From an uncultured Acidobacteriia bacterium (GTDB lineage: Bacteria > Acidobacteriota > Terriglobia > Bryobacterales > Bryobacteraceae): a DNA stretch of 64,000 nt. Both the position numbers and the translations under genes were made by a program. The stretch covers positions 1 to 64,000 of the forward strand of contig CAIYVZ010000088.1 in the NCBI GenBank assembly GCA_903929755.1, given 5' to 3'. This document shows positions 25,701 to 33,218 of the stretch, piece after piece; position 1 is the stretch's first letter; each line of letters begins with the position of its first letter. The notes beneath the pieces are model-generated. The model saw nothing but the letters and a program-made list of their open reading frames with translations. It had not been told where the DNA came from and ran no database searches.

Positions 25701-26105
25701 AATCACCTGGCCGACGCCGCTGCTGCGGGTTTCTACGGCGAGCGCTTCGGCAGCGACCGTTATCTGCTCACTGACGGCGCCGATTTTCAGGACCGGGTTG
25801 ATGGTGGGATTGGTGCTGACTTCCAGCACGATGCCGGGCTGAACGAAGGTGCTGAAACCCTCCTTGGTGACTTCCATACGGTAGGGACCGATGGGCAGGT
25901 TGGGAAGAGTGTAGGTACCGTCGGCGGAGGAGGACACGCTGCGGGTGAGGCCGGTATCGGTCTGGCTGACCTTAATACTGGCGGCCGGAATGACGGCGCC
26001 AGTGGCATCCTGGACGGTGCCGGAAATTTGTGAGGTGGAGGTCTGCGCCCACGTGGGGGCAGACAGAAGCAGTGCAAGTGACGCGATTCGAACGAAGAAT
26101 CTCAT
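22761..26105 (-). CDS. Oar-like TonB-dependent receptor 2, first gene of the SauS operon
   Basis: A 1114-residue outer-membrane receptor. It has a signal peptide (about 1-20), a carboxypeptidase-regulatory-like domain (about 22-105: I-S-G-T-V-Q-D-A-T-G-A-V-I-P), a plug domain with F-S-L-D-G-A-T-A-N-E-P-F-N (about 195-207), and a barrel with the aromatic-ended C-terminus L-K-Y-A-F. The ATG at 26105 has CAGGAG about six bases upstream. Its stop lies nine bases before the citryl-CoA lyase-like gene, so receptor and three enzymes form one transcription unit. This is unusual, since most such receptors stand next to secreted hydrolases, and suggests that the ligand is the substrate or inducer of the pathway. 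Confidence 0.9.
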   Translation of the reverse strand: MRFFVRIASLALLLSAPTWAQTSTSQISGTVQDATGAVIPAASIKVSQTDTGLTRSVSSSADGTYTLPNLPIGPYRMEVTKEGFSTFVQPGIVLEVSTNPTINPVLKIGAVSEQITVAAEALAVETRSSGVGQVITHDEVINLPLASREPTQLILLAGAATTQGEVANDLNSNKNFPTITISVAGANANQIAFSLDGATANEPFNGLNQPLPFPDALQEFKVETSAVGAQTGQHAAASVTVATRSGTNSFHGNAFEYIRNYNFNGRTATSLVRDSLKQSQFGGTFGGPIMKNKLFFFVGEQSTIKRSNPADSTGFSMTPAMLAGDFTTIASTQCQPKAITLIGPFIGNKIAPSLMDPIALSIAKLMPTNQLNACGLINYGAGANQRQYQVPAKVDYTISDKQTMFVRYILSNNFTPLFFDPSNPLFTGSTTGQSNNIQSTAVGHNYTFSPNLFFSSRITANRSLNPRFIPTFKSPKDFGIPVTAIIPAQMNLAITNGATLAGGASNPGYFNTLAYSGAEDITWLRGKHQLQIGAQYIRAVMHAQNTRNVNGGLNFTGQYSTAGGVAGLGYADFVTGQLNAYSQGRPFYDNDKSDYYGIYVQDAWRVTRHLSLNLGLRFEPYLPQRNTDNYVETFSMDNFLANKFGTPPVSSPALTPPPGLLFSTDSGAPPNQQYNKKAMHFLPRIGLSWDPFGDGKTSIRASYGLLYDTPHMFFYTRVSNNPPWGATLTRAGGPFPLSNPWQGYAGGDPFTTTSGTSKSFGFFPAGGVYAVSDPNLKSPQANSWNLSVQRQVGKWLLSGSYIGNHTAHLWSGRELNPQVYIPGNCIAGQYGLTAAGPCSSTSATNTAARRLLTLANPAWGPAYSTIAWLDGGATSSYNGLLVSAQHRLSDNFSVLTNWTWSHCLADPSTTEITGPNYVDPNNRSADRSNCASDHRHQVNISGLLESPKFNNRMLNMLANGWQAAPIIRMATGNLTSVTYGTDVALTGAGSQRAQQILPNVYGDGSVTSYLNVNAFTAPANAPKGVYATTRPFTIAGPPVMNVDLSLSRTFKVREHHSMQFRAEAFNLPNSVMFGPPVGAMNNASFGRIAPLAQSSAPGNNTTARVMQFALKYAF

Positions 26106-26160
26106 GTGAACTCCTGGAAACTAACCTTGGAATACTGGCCCTGGTGCTGGTTAGGTCCAC

Positions 26161-26190
26161 ACTATCAAGGTTTTTGGCGAATTACAGCAA
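26161..26190 (-). promoter_or_regulatory. Candidate promoter of the receptor/enzyme operon
   Basis: Read on the minus strand, TTGCTG (26185-26190) and GATAGT (26161-26166) are 18 bases apart, giving a plausible sigma-70 promoter with a leader of about 48 bases to the ATG at 26105. The rest of the 204-base divergent gap towards the ThuA gene shows no gene. Confidence 0.35.
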
Positions 26191-26309
26191 AGTAACAGTG
26201 TCGATACGTTAACCCCGGGCAGGGGCGTGTAACGGTATTGAACGGTAAAAATCACCGATTTGACGGCGCGGCAGTGATAAGGTGAACATGCGGATTCAGG
26301 AGGTCTCAG

Positions 26310-27245
26310 TTGATCAGTTTGAGTAAGAGAGCGTTGTTGGGAACTGCGGCAGTATTGCTGGCAGGGGTTTGGGCGATGGCGCAGAATCCTCCGGCTGCGG
26401 GTCAGGGACAAGCCGGTCAAGCGCCAGGCGGAGCACCGGGGCGTGGTCCCGGGGGCAGAGGCCGAGGTGGGCGCGGTGGGCCGCGACTGCGGAAGACCGT
26501 ACTGGTTTGGGCCGATACGCGGAACGGGATCGCCCAGCATGATTCCACGTCGCACGCCATGGCGATGATTGAGCGCCTGGGCTATGAGTCGGGAATGTGG
26601 GATACGTTTATCCGGACCGACTCCGACATCATTTCCTATGCGCCGAAGATGACGACGGGGCAGCCGGCGAGTGGCGGACCCAACCTTGGGAACGTGGACG
26701 CGATCTTCTTTATGGGACACCGCGACATTCAGCTAAGCGACCAGCAGAAGGCGGATTTGCTGAAGTTTGTGCATGACGATGGCAAGGGCTTTGTGGCTGC
26801 GCATGTAGCAATGACTTCAATGAACTCGTGGCCGGAATTCGGCGAGATGCTGGGCGGGGTTTACGACGAGCATCCGTGGGGTTCGGCGGCTGGAACTGTG
26901 ATCAATGAAGACCCGACGTTTCCGGCGACAAAGCATTTGCCGCAGACATTCGCCCTGACGGACGAGTTCTACCAGGCGAAGAACTTCTCACGGGAGAAGA
27001 GCCGAGTTCTCTTGCGCCTGGATCTGTCGAAGATGCCTCCGAATGAGGGTAACCGCAGCAAGAATGGCGATTTCCCGCTGGCGTGGGCCAAGATGTACGG
27101 CAAGGGCCGGGTATTTTATGGATCGTTCGCGCATGCGGCGAAGACGTGGGACGATCCGGATATCTATCACATGTATTTTGAAGCGATGCGGTGGGCACTC
27201 GGGATGACCGAGGGTGATGTGACGCCCCGTCCGTACACACCGTAA
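26310..27245 (+). CDS. Secreted ThuA-like (trehalose-utilization domain) protein
   Basis: A 311-residue exported protein started by TTG, supported by a full AGGAGGT six bases upstream (26298-26304). A signal peptide (about 1-25) is followed by a Gly/Arg/Pro-rich stretch (about 28-58, G-R-G-P-G-G-R-G-R-G-G-R). The ThuA/class I glutamine amidotransferase-like fold follows, with V-D-A-I-F-F-M-G-H-R-D (about 128), F-V-A-A-H-V-A-M-T (about 158) and W-G-S-A-A-G-T-V (about 190). ThuA domains are linked to oxidation or binding of sugars such as trehalose. The PQQ-propeller gene starts 26 bases downstream, suggesting a periplasmic sugar-oxidation pair. Confidence 0.75.
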   Translation: MISLSKRALLGTAAVLLAGVWAMAQNPPAAGQGQAGQAPGGAPGRGPGGRGRGGRGGPRLRKTVLVWADTRNGIAQHDSTSHAMAMIERLGYESGMWDTFIRTDSDIISYAPKMTTGQPASGGPNLGNVDAIFFMGHRDIQLSDQQKADLLKFVHDDGKGFVAAHVAMTSMNSWPEFGEMLGGVYDEHPWGSAAGTVINEDPTFPATKHLPQTFALTDEFYQAKNFSREKSRVLLRLDLSKMPPNEGNRSKNGDFPLAWAKMYGKGRVFYGSFAHAAKTWDDPDIYHMYFEAMRWALGMTEGDVTPRPYTP

Positions 27246-27271
27246 CCCACCTGCCTTAAGGACAAGGACAA

Positions 27272-29218
27272 ATGCGAATCATACTGATGGCGAGCGCCGC
27301 GCTGGCGCTGGCAACGACGACTTGCGCGCAAACGGATTGGCCGACCTATGGCCATGATCTGGCAGGGACCAGATATTCTCCGCTGAAGGAGATCAATGCC
27401 GGGAATGTGACGAAGCTGGAGCGGGCGTGGACTTATCACATGACGGTGGAAGCCGCACCGGCGGTGGTGCCGCCTCCGAATGCGGTGAATGATTCGGCAA
27501 CAGCCGCGCCGCCCGGTGGCGGTAGAGGGCGTGGAGGTCGCGGCGGTCGCGGCGCTTTCGGTGGCGGACGACAGTCGCAGGTTTCGCCTCTGGTGATTGG
27601 CGGCGTGATGTATCTGACGACGGCGTACAACCGGGTGGTGGCACTGGAGCCGGAAACGGCTAAGGAACTCTGGAACTACGAAGTGAAGGATGGAGCTCCG
27701 GCGACGCGGGGTCTGGAATTCTGGGCGGGCGACGGACAGTCCCCCGCGACGATCTTCTTTGGAACCTCGACGGGCAAGCTGATTGCGCTGAATGCAAAGA
27801 CGGGGAAGCTGATCCCGGGCTTTGGTAACGAGGGCATGGTGGATATGAAGCCGGGGGCGCTGAACGGGCTGAAGGATTCCAGCTTCGGGCTGTCGTCACC
27901 TCCGATTGTCTACAAGAACGTGGTGATTACGGGCGCGCATGTGCAGGAGGGCCCGAGTGTGGGGTCGGCCGGCGACACGCGGGCGTGGGACGCGCATACG
28001 GGGAAGCTGCTTTGGCAGTTCCATTCGGTGCCGCGGCCTGGCGAGAAGGGCAGCGAGACGTGGGAGGGCGATGACTGGAAGCAGCGGTCGGGGACCAACG
28101 TTTGGGGCTTCTTCACGGTGGATAAGGAGCGCGGCACTGTCTACATGCCGTTTGGCGAGCCAACGACGGATTACTGGGGCGGCGACCGGAAGGGGAACAA
28201 TCTTTACGGGACGTCTCTGGTGGCGGCCGATGCGCTGACGGGCAAGATGAAGTGGTATTTCCAGGGCGTGCATCATGACACGTGGGATTACGATTTCGCT
28301 GCGCCTCCTGTGCTGTTCGATGTGACGTATAAGGGCAAGAAGATTCCCGCTGTTGCCGAGCTTTCGAAGACCGGTTACCTGTATGTGCTGAACCGAGTGA
28401 CCGGGGCTCCGGTTTATGGCGTGGAAGAGCGCAAGGTTCCCACCGATGATGCGCTGCCGGGGGATGTGGCGTCGCCGACGCAGCCGTTCCCGGTAAAGCC
28501 ACCTTCGCTGGCGCGGAACAGTTTCACGCGGGCGGACATTGCCACGGTGACACCGGAACTACAGAAGTACTGCACGGAGCTGTTTGACAGCATTCCGGGG
28601 GGCATGCATGCGGGCGGGCCGTTCACTCACTACAACACGACACCGAGTGTGATCTTCCCGAGCTCGATTGGTGGCGGGAACTGGAACCCTCCGTCGTTCG
28701 ATCCGACGCTGGGATATCTGTTCGTCAACACGATGGACTTCGGCAGCTTGAACGTGATGGTGAAGAATGAGAACGGCACTTACAGCCGGCAGGGTGTGAA
28801 CGGCGTGAATCGCTTCTGGAATGGGGAAACGAATATGCCCTGTAACCAGCCGCCATGGGGCCGGTTGTTTGCGATCAACGTGAACACGGGCGACATTGCC
28901 TGGCAATCGACGCTGGGGGTGACCGATTCGCTGCCCGCTGACAAGCAGAATACGGGGCGTCCGAATCTGGGCGGGTCTCTGGCGACGGCGGGTGGGCTGG
29001 TGTTCATCGGGGCTACCGACGACAGCCGCTTCCGGGCGTTCGAATCAAAGACGGGCAAGGAAGTGTGGGTGACGAAGATTGATGCGGGGGCGCATTCGGC
29101 TCCGATCACCTTCCAGGGCAAAGACGGGAAGCAGTATATTGTGGTGACCGCTACGGGCGGTGGTTTCCTGGGAGACCGGAGCCGGGCGGACACGATGATT
29201 GCGTTTCGTTTGCCGTAG
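27272..29218 (+). CDS. PQQ-dependent dehydrogenase-like secreted beta-propeller
   Basis: A 648-residue exported quinoprotein-type propeller. The signal peptide ends near A-Q-T (about 20). The fold begins D-W-P-T-Y-G-H-D-L-A-G-T-R-Y-S-P-L, the standard start of glucose/alcohol quinoprotein dehydrogenases, and ends L-G-D-R-S-R-A-D-T-M-I-A-F. PQQ-type blades are visible through W-Q-F-H-S-V-P and Y-F-Q-G-V-H-H-D-T-W-D-Y-D (about 330-342). A Gly/Arg-rich insertion (about 82-98) interrupts the first blade, and the ThuA protein has a similar run. There are no haem CxxCH motifs, so electrons would pass to quinone or a separate cytochrome. The substrate is probably a sugar or polyol. Confidence 0.85.
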   Translation: MRIILMASAALALATTTCAQTDWPTYGHDLAGTRYSPLKEINAGNVTKLERAWTYHMTVEAAPAVVPPPNAVNDSATAAPPGGGRGRGGRGGRGAFGGGRQSQVSPLVIGGVMYLTTAYNRVVALEPETAKELWNYEVKDGAPATRGLEFWAGDGQSPATIFFGTSTGKLIALNAKTGKLIPGFGNEGMVDMKPGALNGLKDSSFGLSSPPIVYKNVVITGAHVQEGPSVGSAGDTRAWDAHTGKLLWQFHSVPRPGEKGSETWEGDDWKQRSGTNVWGFFTVDKERGTVYMPFGEPTTDYWGGDRKGNNLYGTSLVAADALTGKMKWYFQGVHHDTWDYDFAAPPVLFDVTYKGKKIPAVAELSKTGYLYVLNRVTGAPVYGVEERKVPTDDALPGDVASPTQPFPVKPPSLARNSFTRADIATVTPELQKYCTELFDSIPGGMHAGGPFTHYNTTPSVIFPSSIGGGNWNPPSFDPTLGYLFVNTMDFGSLNVMVKNENGTYSRQGVNGVNRFWNGETNMPCNQPPWGRLFAINVNTGDIAWQSTLGVTDSLPADKQNTGRPNLGGSLATAGGLVFIGATDDSRFRAFESKTGKEVWVTKIDAGAHSAPITFQGKDGKQYIVVTATGGGFLGDRSRADTMIAFRLP

Positions 29219-29319
29219 GACGATTCGCGCCAGTTCCGTCGCTGGTCGTAGCGGTGAAATTCGGCCGGGCGGCTGAAAGCAAACAGACCGCCAGTGGGGT
29301 GGACGAAAGCCCTTTCGCC

Positions 29320-30408
29320 TCAGTGGGCGTGAGGCTCGTACATGCAGAAGGGGTCGGAGCCGAGAGGGTTGCCGGTGGCGGCGAAGGCTCGGGCGCGGGA
29401 GCCGCCGCAGAGGGTCCGGTAGTCGCAGACGCCGCAGCGATCTTCGAAGTGGGTGGGGTCGTGGAGCTGGCGGAAGAGGGGGGCGTCGCGGTAGATATCG
29501 ACGAGGTTGTCGTTGAGCACGCTGCCGACGGGCAGGGGGAGGAAGCCGGCGGGGCAGATGTCGCCGGTGTTCGAAATGAACATGATGCCGTGGCCGTCGC
29601 GGATGCCGTAGCTGCGGGTAGCGCCGGACTGGCGGATTTGTTCGCCGGTCATGCCTTCGGAACGCATGCGTTCGAGGACGACGCGGCGGAAGGAGGGGGC
29701 TTCTGTGGTGGCGACGGTGAAGTCCGACTGGCGGCCAATCGAGTCAATCCACTTCATGAGGGTTTCGCCTTCTTCGGGGGTAAGGGGCTGCAGGACTTTG
29801 CCGCGGCCGACGGCGATGAGGAAGAAGAGGCTCCAGCGGGCGATGTGGAAGGGCTTCAGCAATTCGTAGACGGCGGGCAGGCCGGCGGCAGTTTCGGCGG
29901 CGGCAAGAGTGTTGACCTGGACGGGCATTTCCAGTTCCTGAGCCCAGGCGAGAGCTTTCATGGTGCGGTCGAAGGTGCCGGGAACACCACGAATTGAGTC
30001 ATGGTGTTCGGCGGTGGCGCCATCGAGGGAGAGGCCGAGGCCTTCCACGCCGTGTTCCTTGAGACGGACGAGGACTTCGCGGGTGAGGGCGGGGGTGGCG
30101 GCGGGGGTGATGGATGTGCCGATGCCGAGGCGGCGGGCTTCGTCGATGAGCAAGTAGAGGTCTTCGCGGGCGAGAGGGTCGCCGCCGGTGAGGATGAGTT
30201 GGGGGTAGGGGCGACCGAAGCCGGGGATCTGGCGGAGAAAGTCCAGGCTCTGCTGGTGATTGAGTTCGGAGGGGTGGGGCATGGAGATAGCCTCCGCACG
30301 GCAGTGACGACAGGCAAGGGCACAGGCCTGGGTCATCTCCCAGTAAATATTCATGGGGGACTGGGAAAAATCGCGGGCAGCCGCGTGGGAATGGGCTATT
30401 GCACTCAT
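29320..30408 (-). CDS. Radical SAM/SPASM protein (full-length copy)
   Basis: A 362-residue enzyme. The radical SAM 4Fe-4S motif is C-A-L-A-C-R-H-C (about 29-36), after W-E-M-T-Q-A. L-T-G-G-D-P-L (about 74-80) follows as the SAM-contacting GGxP-like loop. The SPASM-type cysteines at the C-terminus are in I-C-P-A-G-F, F-E-D-R-C-G-V-C-D-Y-R-T-L-C-G-G, and P-F-C-M-Y (auxiliary cluster). The order resembles TIGR04053-type and haem-pathway (AhbD/NirJ-like) SPASM proteins. No precursor peptide gene is obvious next to it. Two truncated relatives lie at 8.1-8.7 and 15.3-15.5 kb. It is divergent from the GNAT gene. Confidence 0.85.
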   Translation of the reverse strand: MSAIAHSHAAARDFSQSPMNIYWEMTQACALACRHCRAEAISMPHPSELNHQQSLDFLRQIPGFGRPYPQLILTGGDPLAREDLYLLIDEARRLGIGTSITPAATPALTREVLVRLKEHGVEGLGLSLDGATAEHHDSIRGVPGTFDRTMKALAWAQELEMPVQVNTLAAAETAAGLPAVYELLKPFHIARWSLFFLIAVGRGKVLQPLTPEEGETLMKWIDSIGRQSDFTVATTEAPSFRRVVLERMRSEGMTGEQIRQSGATRSYGIRDGHGIMFISNTGDICPAGFLPLPVGSVLNDNLVDIYRDAPLFRQLHDPTHFEDRCGVCDYRTLCGGSRARAFAATGNPLGSDPFCMYEPHAH

Positions 30409-30472
30409 GGCGATACGGGTACGAGCAATTTTGCTGCCGTAGTGAGGCCGCGAGGAAAGTACATTGGCAGCG

Positions 30473-30958
30473 ATGGGACATGAATTGGAAGTTGTGGCGG
30501 CACAGGCCGAGCATGCGGGCGTAATCCTGGAGATGATTCGGGGGCTGGCGGTCTACGAGAAGCTGGAACATGCGATGACGGCAACGGAAGCAGAGTTGCG
30601 GGAAACGCTGTTTGGGGAGCGACCGGGGGCGGAGGTCTTACTGGCTCGGGCGGGGGGCGAATGGGTGGGGTTTGCGCTGTTCTTTCCAAATTATTCGACG
30701 TTTCTGGCGAAGCCCGGGATCTTTCTGGAGGATCTTTTCGTGAAGCCGGAGGCCCGGGGTAAGGGAGTTGGCGTCGCATTGCTGCGCGAAATCGCGCGAC
30801 TGGCGGTGGCAAGGGGGTGCGGGCGGGTGGAATGGTCGGTATTGGACTGGAATGAGCCTTCCATCGGGTTCTATAAGAAACTGGGGGCGATTCCGATGGA
30901 TGAATGGACGGTATTCCGGCTCACAGGCGATGCGCTGACCCGGTTGGGTGGGGACTGA
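30473..30958 (+). CDS. GNAT-family N-acetyltransferase (SAT1-like)
   Basis: A 161-residue acetyltransferase. The acetyl-CoA site reads E-A-R-G-K-G-V-G-V-A-L-L (Q/R-x-x-G-x-G/A, about 92-103). The N-terminus (I-R-G-L-A-V-Y-E-K-L-E-H) and W-S-V-L-D-W-N-E-P-S-I-G-F-Y-K-K-L-G-A match the diamine/spermidine N-acetyltransferase branch, so a polyamine or thialysine-like substrate is plausible. The ATG at 30473 is chosen; an in-frame TTG at 30464 sits closer to the GAGGAAAG at 30452-30459 and is an alternative. EgtD follows after 21 bases. Confidence 0.8.
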   Translation: MGHELEVVAAQAEHAGVILEMIRGLAVYEKLEHAMTATEAELRETLFGERPGAEVLLARAGGEWVGFALFFPNYSTFLAKPGIFLEDLFVKPEARGKGVGVALLREIARLAVARGCGRVEWSVLDWNEPSIGFYKKLGAIPMDEWTVFRLTGDALTRLGGD

Positions 30959-30979
30959 AGGCGCTAAGCTGGTGAACAG

Positions 30980-31900
30980 ATGAATATTGAAGTTCTCCTC
31001 ACCGAAGCGGAGATTGCACAGGAATTTGCGGAGTCCCTGGAGGCACGCGATCTGCCTGAGAAGTTTTTCTACTGGACACCGATGTCGGTGCGGCGGTGGA
31101 AAGAACTGTCGGAGCGGTCGGAAGAGTCGCTGAAAGCTACGTGGGAATCGCTGGCGGCCAAGGCGGCGGACCTGACGAAGCCGTTTGGGGGGAAAGTTCC
31201 CCTGATCAGCCTTGGAGCGGGAGAAGGTTTGAAAGACCGCGTGTTTTTACGTGCACTGGCGGCGGCGGGCCGGGATGTGAAGTATTTCCCGGTGGACGCG
31301 AGCCAAACGCTGCTGGAAACAGCGGTGGCAGGCGCGGAAGACGACGATATTGAGGTATTGGGGATAAAGGCCGACATCGCGAGCCACATGCATCTGGTGC
31401 TGGCTTCGGATGTGAGCGAAGCGCCGCGTCTTTTCCTGATGGTTGGCAATACGCTGGGCGGGTTTGATCCGATGGACCAGATCAAGCAGGTAGCGGATGT
31501 GATCCAGAAGGGCGATATTTTAGTAATTGATGCCCGGTTGCGGGATGGCGCGCCGCTGCCTCCGCGTGTGGAGCAGCAGAGGTTTGTGTTTGCGCCGCTG
31601 GAAGCAGCCGGCGTCAGTCCGGACGATGGCCAGGTGGAGTTCATGGAAAACCGTGACGACCGTTTGGACGGGTTGTACATGGTGACGCGGCGATTCCAGG
31701 CAGCCAGAGACCTGCGACTGCAGGCGGGCGCCAAGGAAGTGCCGATGGCGCGTGGCGAGCGGATTTTGTTGAATTTCCGGTATCTGTACACGGCGGAGGC
31801 GTTCCGGTGGCTGTTGACGGAACATGCCGGGCTGCGCGTGGTGGGTGAGATGAGCAGTCCGGACGGACGGTTTATCACGGCGGTCTGCATTCGGGCTTAG
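30980..31900 (+). CDS. EgtD-like histidine methyltransferase-domain protein
   Basis: A 306-residue SAM methyltransferase of the histidine-specific (EgtD, DUF2260) type. A SAM-binding loop, L-I-S-L-G-A-G-E-G-L-K-D (about 74-85), is followed by F-P-V-D-A-S-Q-T-L-L (about 103-112) and L-F-L-M-V-G-N-T-L-G-G-F (about 150-161). EgtD trimethylates histidine to hercynine for ergothioneine, but this protein lacks some residues I would expect of true EgtD (N-Y-x-x-x-R region) and no EgtB sulfoxide synthase is in the window. A different amine substrate is quite possible. It follows the GNAT gene by 21 bases and precedes the iron exporter by 43. Confidence 0.7.
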   Translation: MNIEVLLTEAEIAQEFAESLEARDLPEKFFYWTPMSVRRWKELSERSEESLKATWESLAAKAADLTKPFGGKVPLISLGAGEGLKDRVFLRALAAAGRDVKYFPVDASQTLLETAVAGAEDDDIEVLGIKADIASHMHLVLASDVSEAPRLFLMVGNTLGGFDPMDQIKQVADVIQKGDILVIDARLRDGAPLPPRVEQQRFVFAPLEAAGVSPDDGQVEFMENRDDRLDGLYMVTRRFQAARDLRLQAGAKEVPMARGERILLNFRYLYTAEAFRWLLTEHAGLRVVGEMSSPDGRFITAVCIRA

Positions 31901-31943
31901 TTTTTCGTGTGCGACTTAGTCCCTTTCTTGGGACAATCGGGCT

Positions 31944-32900
31944 ATGCGCACTTTTGACAGCCTGACTGAGCGCGAAGCTCTGGCTTTGGCGATATCGCTG
32001 GAAGAAGAAGACGAGCGAATCTATGGCGATTATGCCGAAGGTTTGCGCGTGAACTTTCCTGCTTCGGCAGCGGTATTTGACGGCATGCGCGAGGAAGAGT
32101 CAGAGCATCGCCGCCGGTTGATTGATTTGTACCGGCAGAAGTTCGGCGAGCACATTCCTTTGATCCGCAAGCAGGACGTGAAGGGGTTCGTGCAGCGGAA
32201 CCCGATCTGGCTGCAGCAACCTCTGAATCTGGACGCGGTGCGGGCGCAGGCCGCGACGATGGAGATTGAGACGCGCCGGTTTTATGAAAAGGTCGCGTCG
32301 CGGACCCAGGACGCCAGTATTAAGCAACTGCTGAACGATCTGGCGCAGGAAGAGCGGTCGCATGAGCATCGCGCCGGAGAGCTGGAGAAGGCGGAACTCG
32401 GCGGCGACGTAAAACAGCAGGAAGAAGCGGCGAACCGGAAGCTGTTTGTGCTGCAGATTGTGCAGCCGGGGCTGGCGGGGCTGATGGATGGGTCGGTATC
32501 GACTTTGGCTCCGGTGTTTGCGGCCGCGTTTGCGACGCAGAAGAGCTGGGATGCGTTTTTGGTGGGTATGGCGGCGTCGTTGGGGGCCGGAATTAGCATG
32601 GGGTTCGCCGAGGCGCTGTCGGATGATGGCAGCTTGACGGGGCGAGGTCAGCCGTGGTTCCGCGGACTGGTTTGCGGGCTGATGACGACGATTGGCGGCA
32701 TTGGGCACACGCTGCCGTTTTTGATTCATGATTTCCGGATCGCGACCGGGGCCGCGGTGTGCGTGACGCTGGCGGAACTGGCGGCGATTACGTGGATCCG
32801 GTATAAGTACATGGAGACGCCACCGCTGGCGGCAGCCTTCCAGGTGGGATTAGGCGGAGCTTTAGTTTTTCTTACCGGCGTGCTGATCGGCAATTCCTGA
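31944..32900 (+). CDS. mbfA: Membrane-bound ferritin/VIT1 iron exporter (MbfA-type)
   Basis: A 318-residue fusion. Residues about 1-150 form a ferritin/rubrerythrin-like four-helix domain with the di-iron ligands [25 protein letters not shown] and E-E-R-S-H-E-H. Residues about 165-318 form a VIT1/CCC1 transporter domain ([15 protein letters not shown], then [16 protein letters not shown]). This is the architecture of MbfA, which exports iron under acid or peroxide stress in Bradyrhizobium and Agrobacterium. No Irr box or Fur box is obvious upstream. It is probably the last gene of the run from 30473. Confidence 0.85.
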   Translation: MRTFDSLTEREALALAISLEEEDERIYGDYAEGLRVNFPASAAVFDGMREEESEHRRRLIDLYRQKFGEHIPLIRKQDVKGFVQRNPIWLQQPLNLDAVRAQAATMEIETRRFYEKVASRTQDASIKQLLNDLAQEERSHEHRAGELEKAELGGDVKQQEEAANRKLFVLQIVQPGLAGLMDGSVSTLAPVFAAAFATQKSWDAFLVGMAASLGAGISMGFAEALSDDGSLTGRGQPWFRGLVCGLMTTIGGIGHTLPFLIHDFRIATGAAVCVTLAELAAITWIRYKYMETPPLAAAFQVGLGGALVFLTGVLIGNS

Positions 32901-33000
32901 CGTAAGATCGGTGCTGGACCGCGCCGCCGGACTATTACGGTGAGCCCCGTTCGTGAGCACGCAATGCTGCTTCAGCCGGAGCGGCGGGCTTCGGCATCTT

Positions 33001-33030
33001 GCTCAGCTATGGCGAGCTCAGCTATGGCGA
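33001..33030. repeat. 15-bp exact tandem duplication in a gene-free gap
   Basis: GCTCAGCTATGGCGA occurs twice back to back (33001-33015, 33016-33030), in the 318-base interval 32901-33218. I see no gene in that interval; the 71-codon minus-strand frame across it has no family features. Confidence 0.7.
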
Positions 33031-33218
33031 GGCGGACGACAATACCGGCATGTTGCCGAATTCGCGGCGGCCCCAGGTCTTTATAGGCGGTGACTGTGCC
33101 GGCTGAGAACGAGGTGGCCGGTGGAGGGACGGCGGATTGTGCTCCCACTGCCATTGGAGGCGCAGGAACGGCTGATCGCTTGCACAAGAGTCTGGTCGCC
33201 CCTTAACATGGGGAGTTC

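Noticed and set aside
32972-33187. 71-codon minus-strand frame in the gap after mbfA
   Set aside because: No start-site support, no family similarity, and it includes the 15-bp duplication; treated as non-coding.
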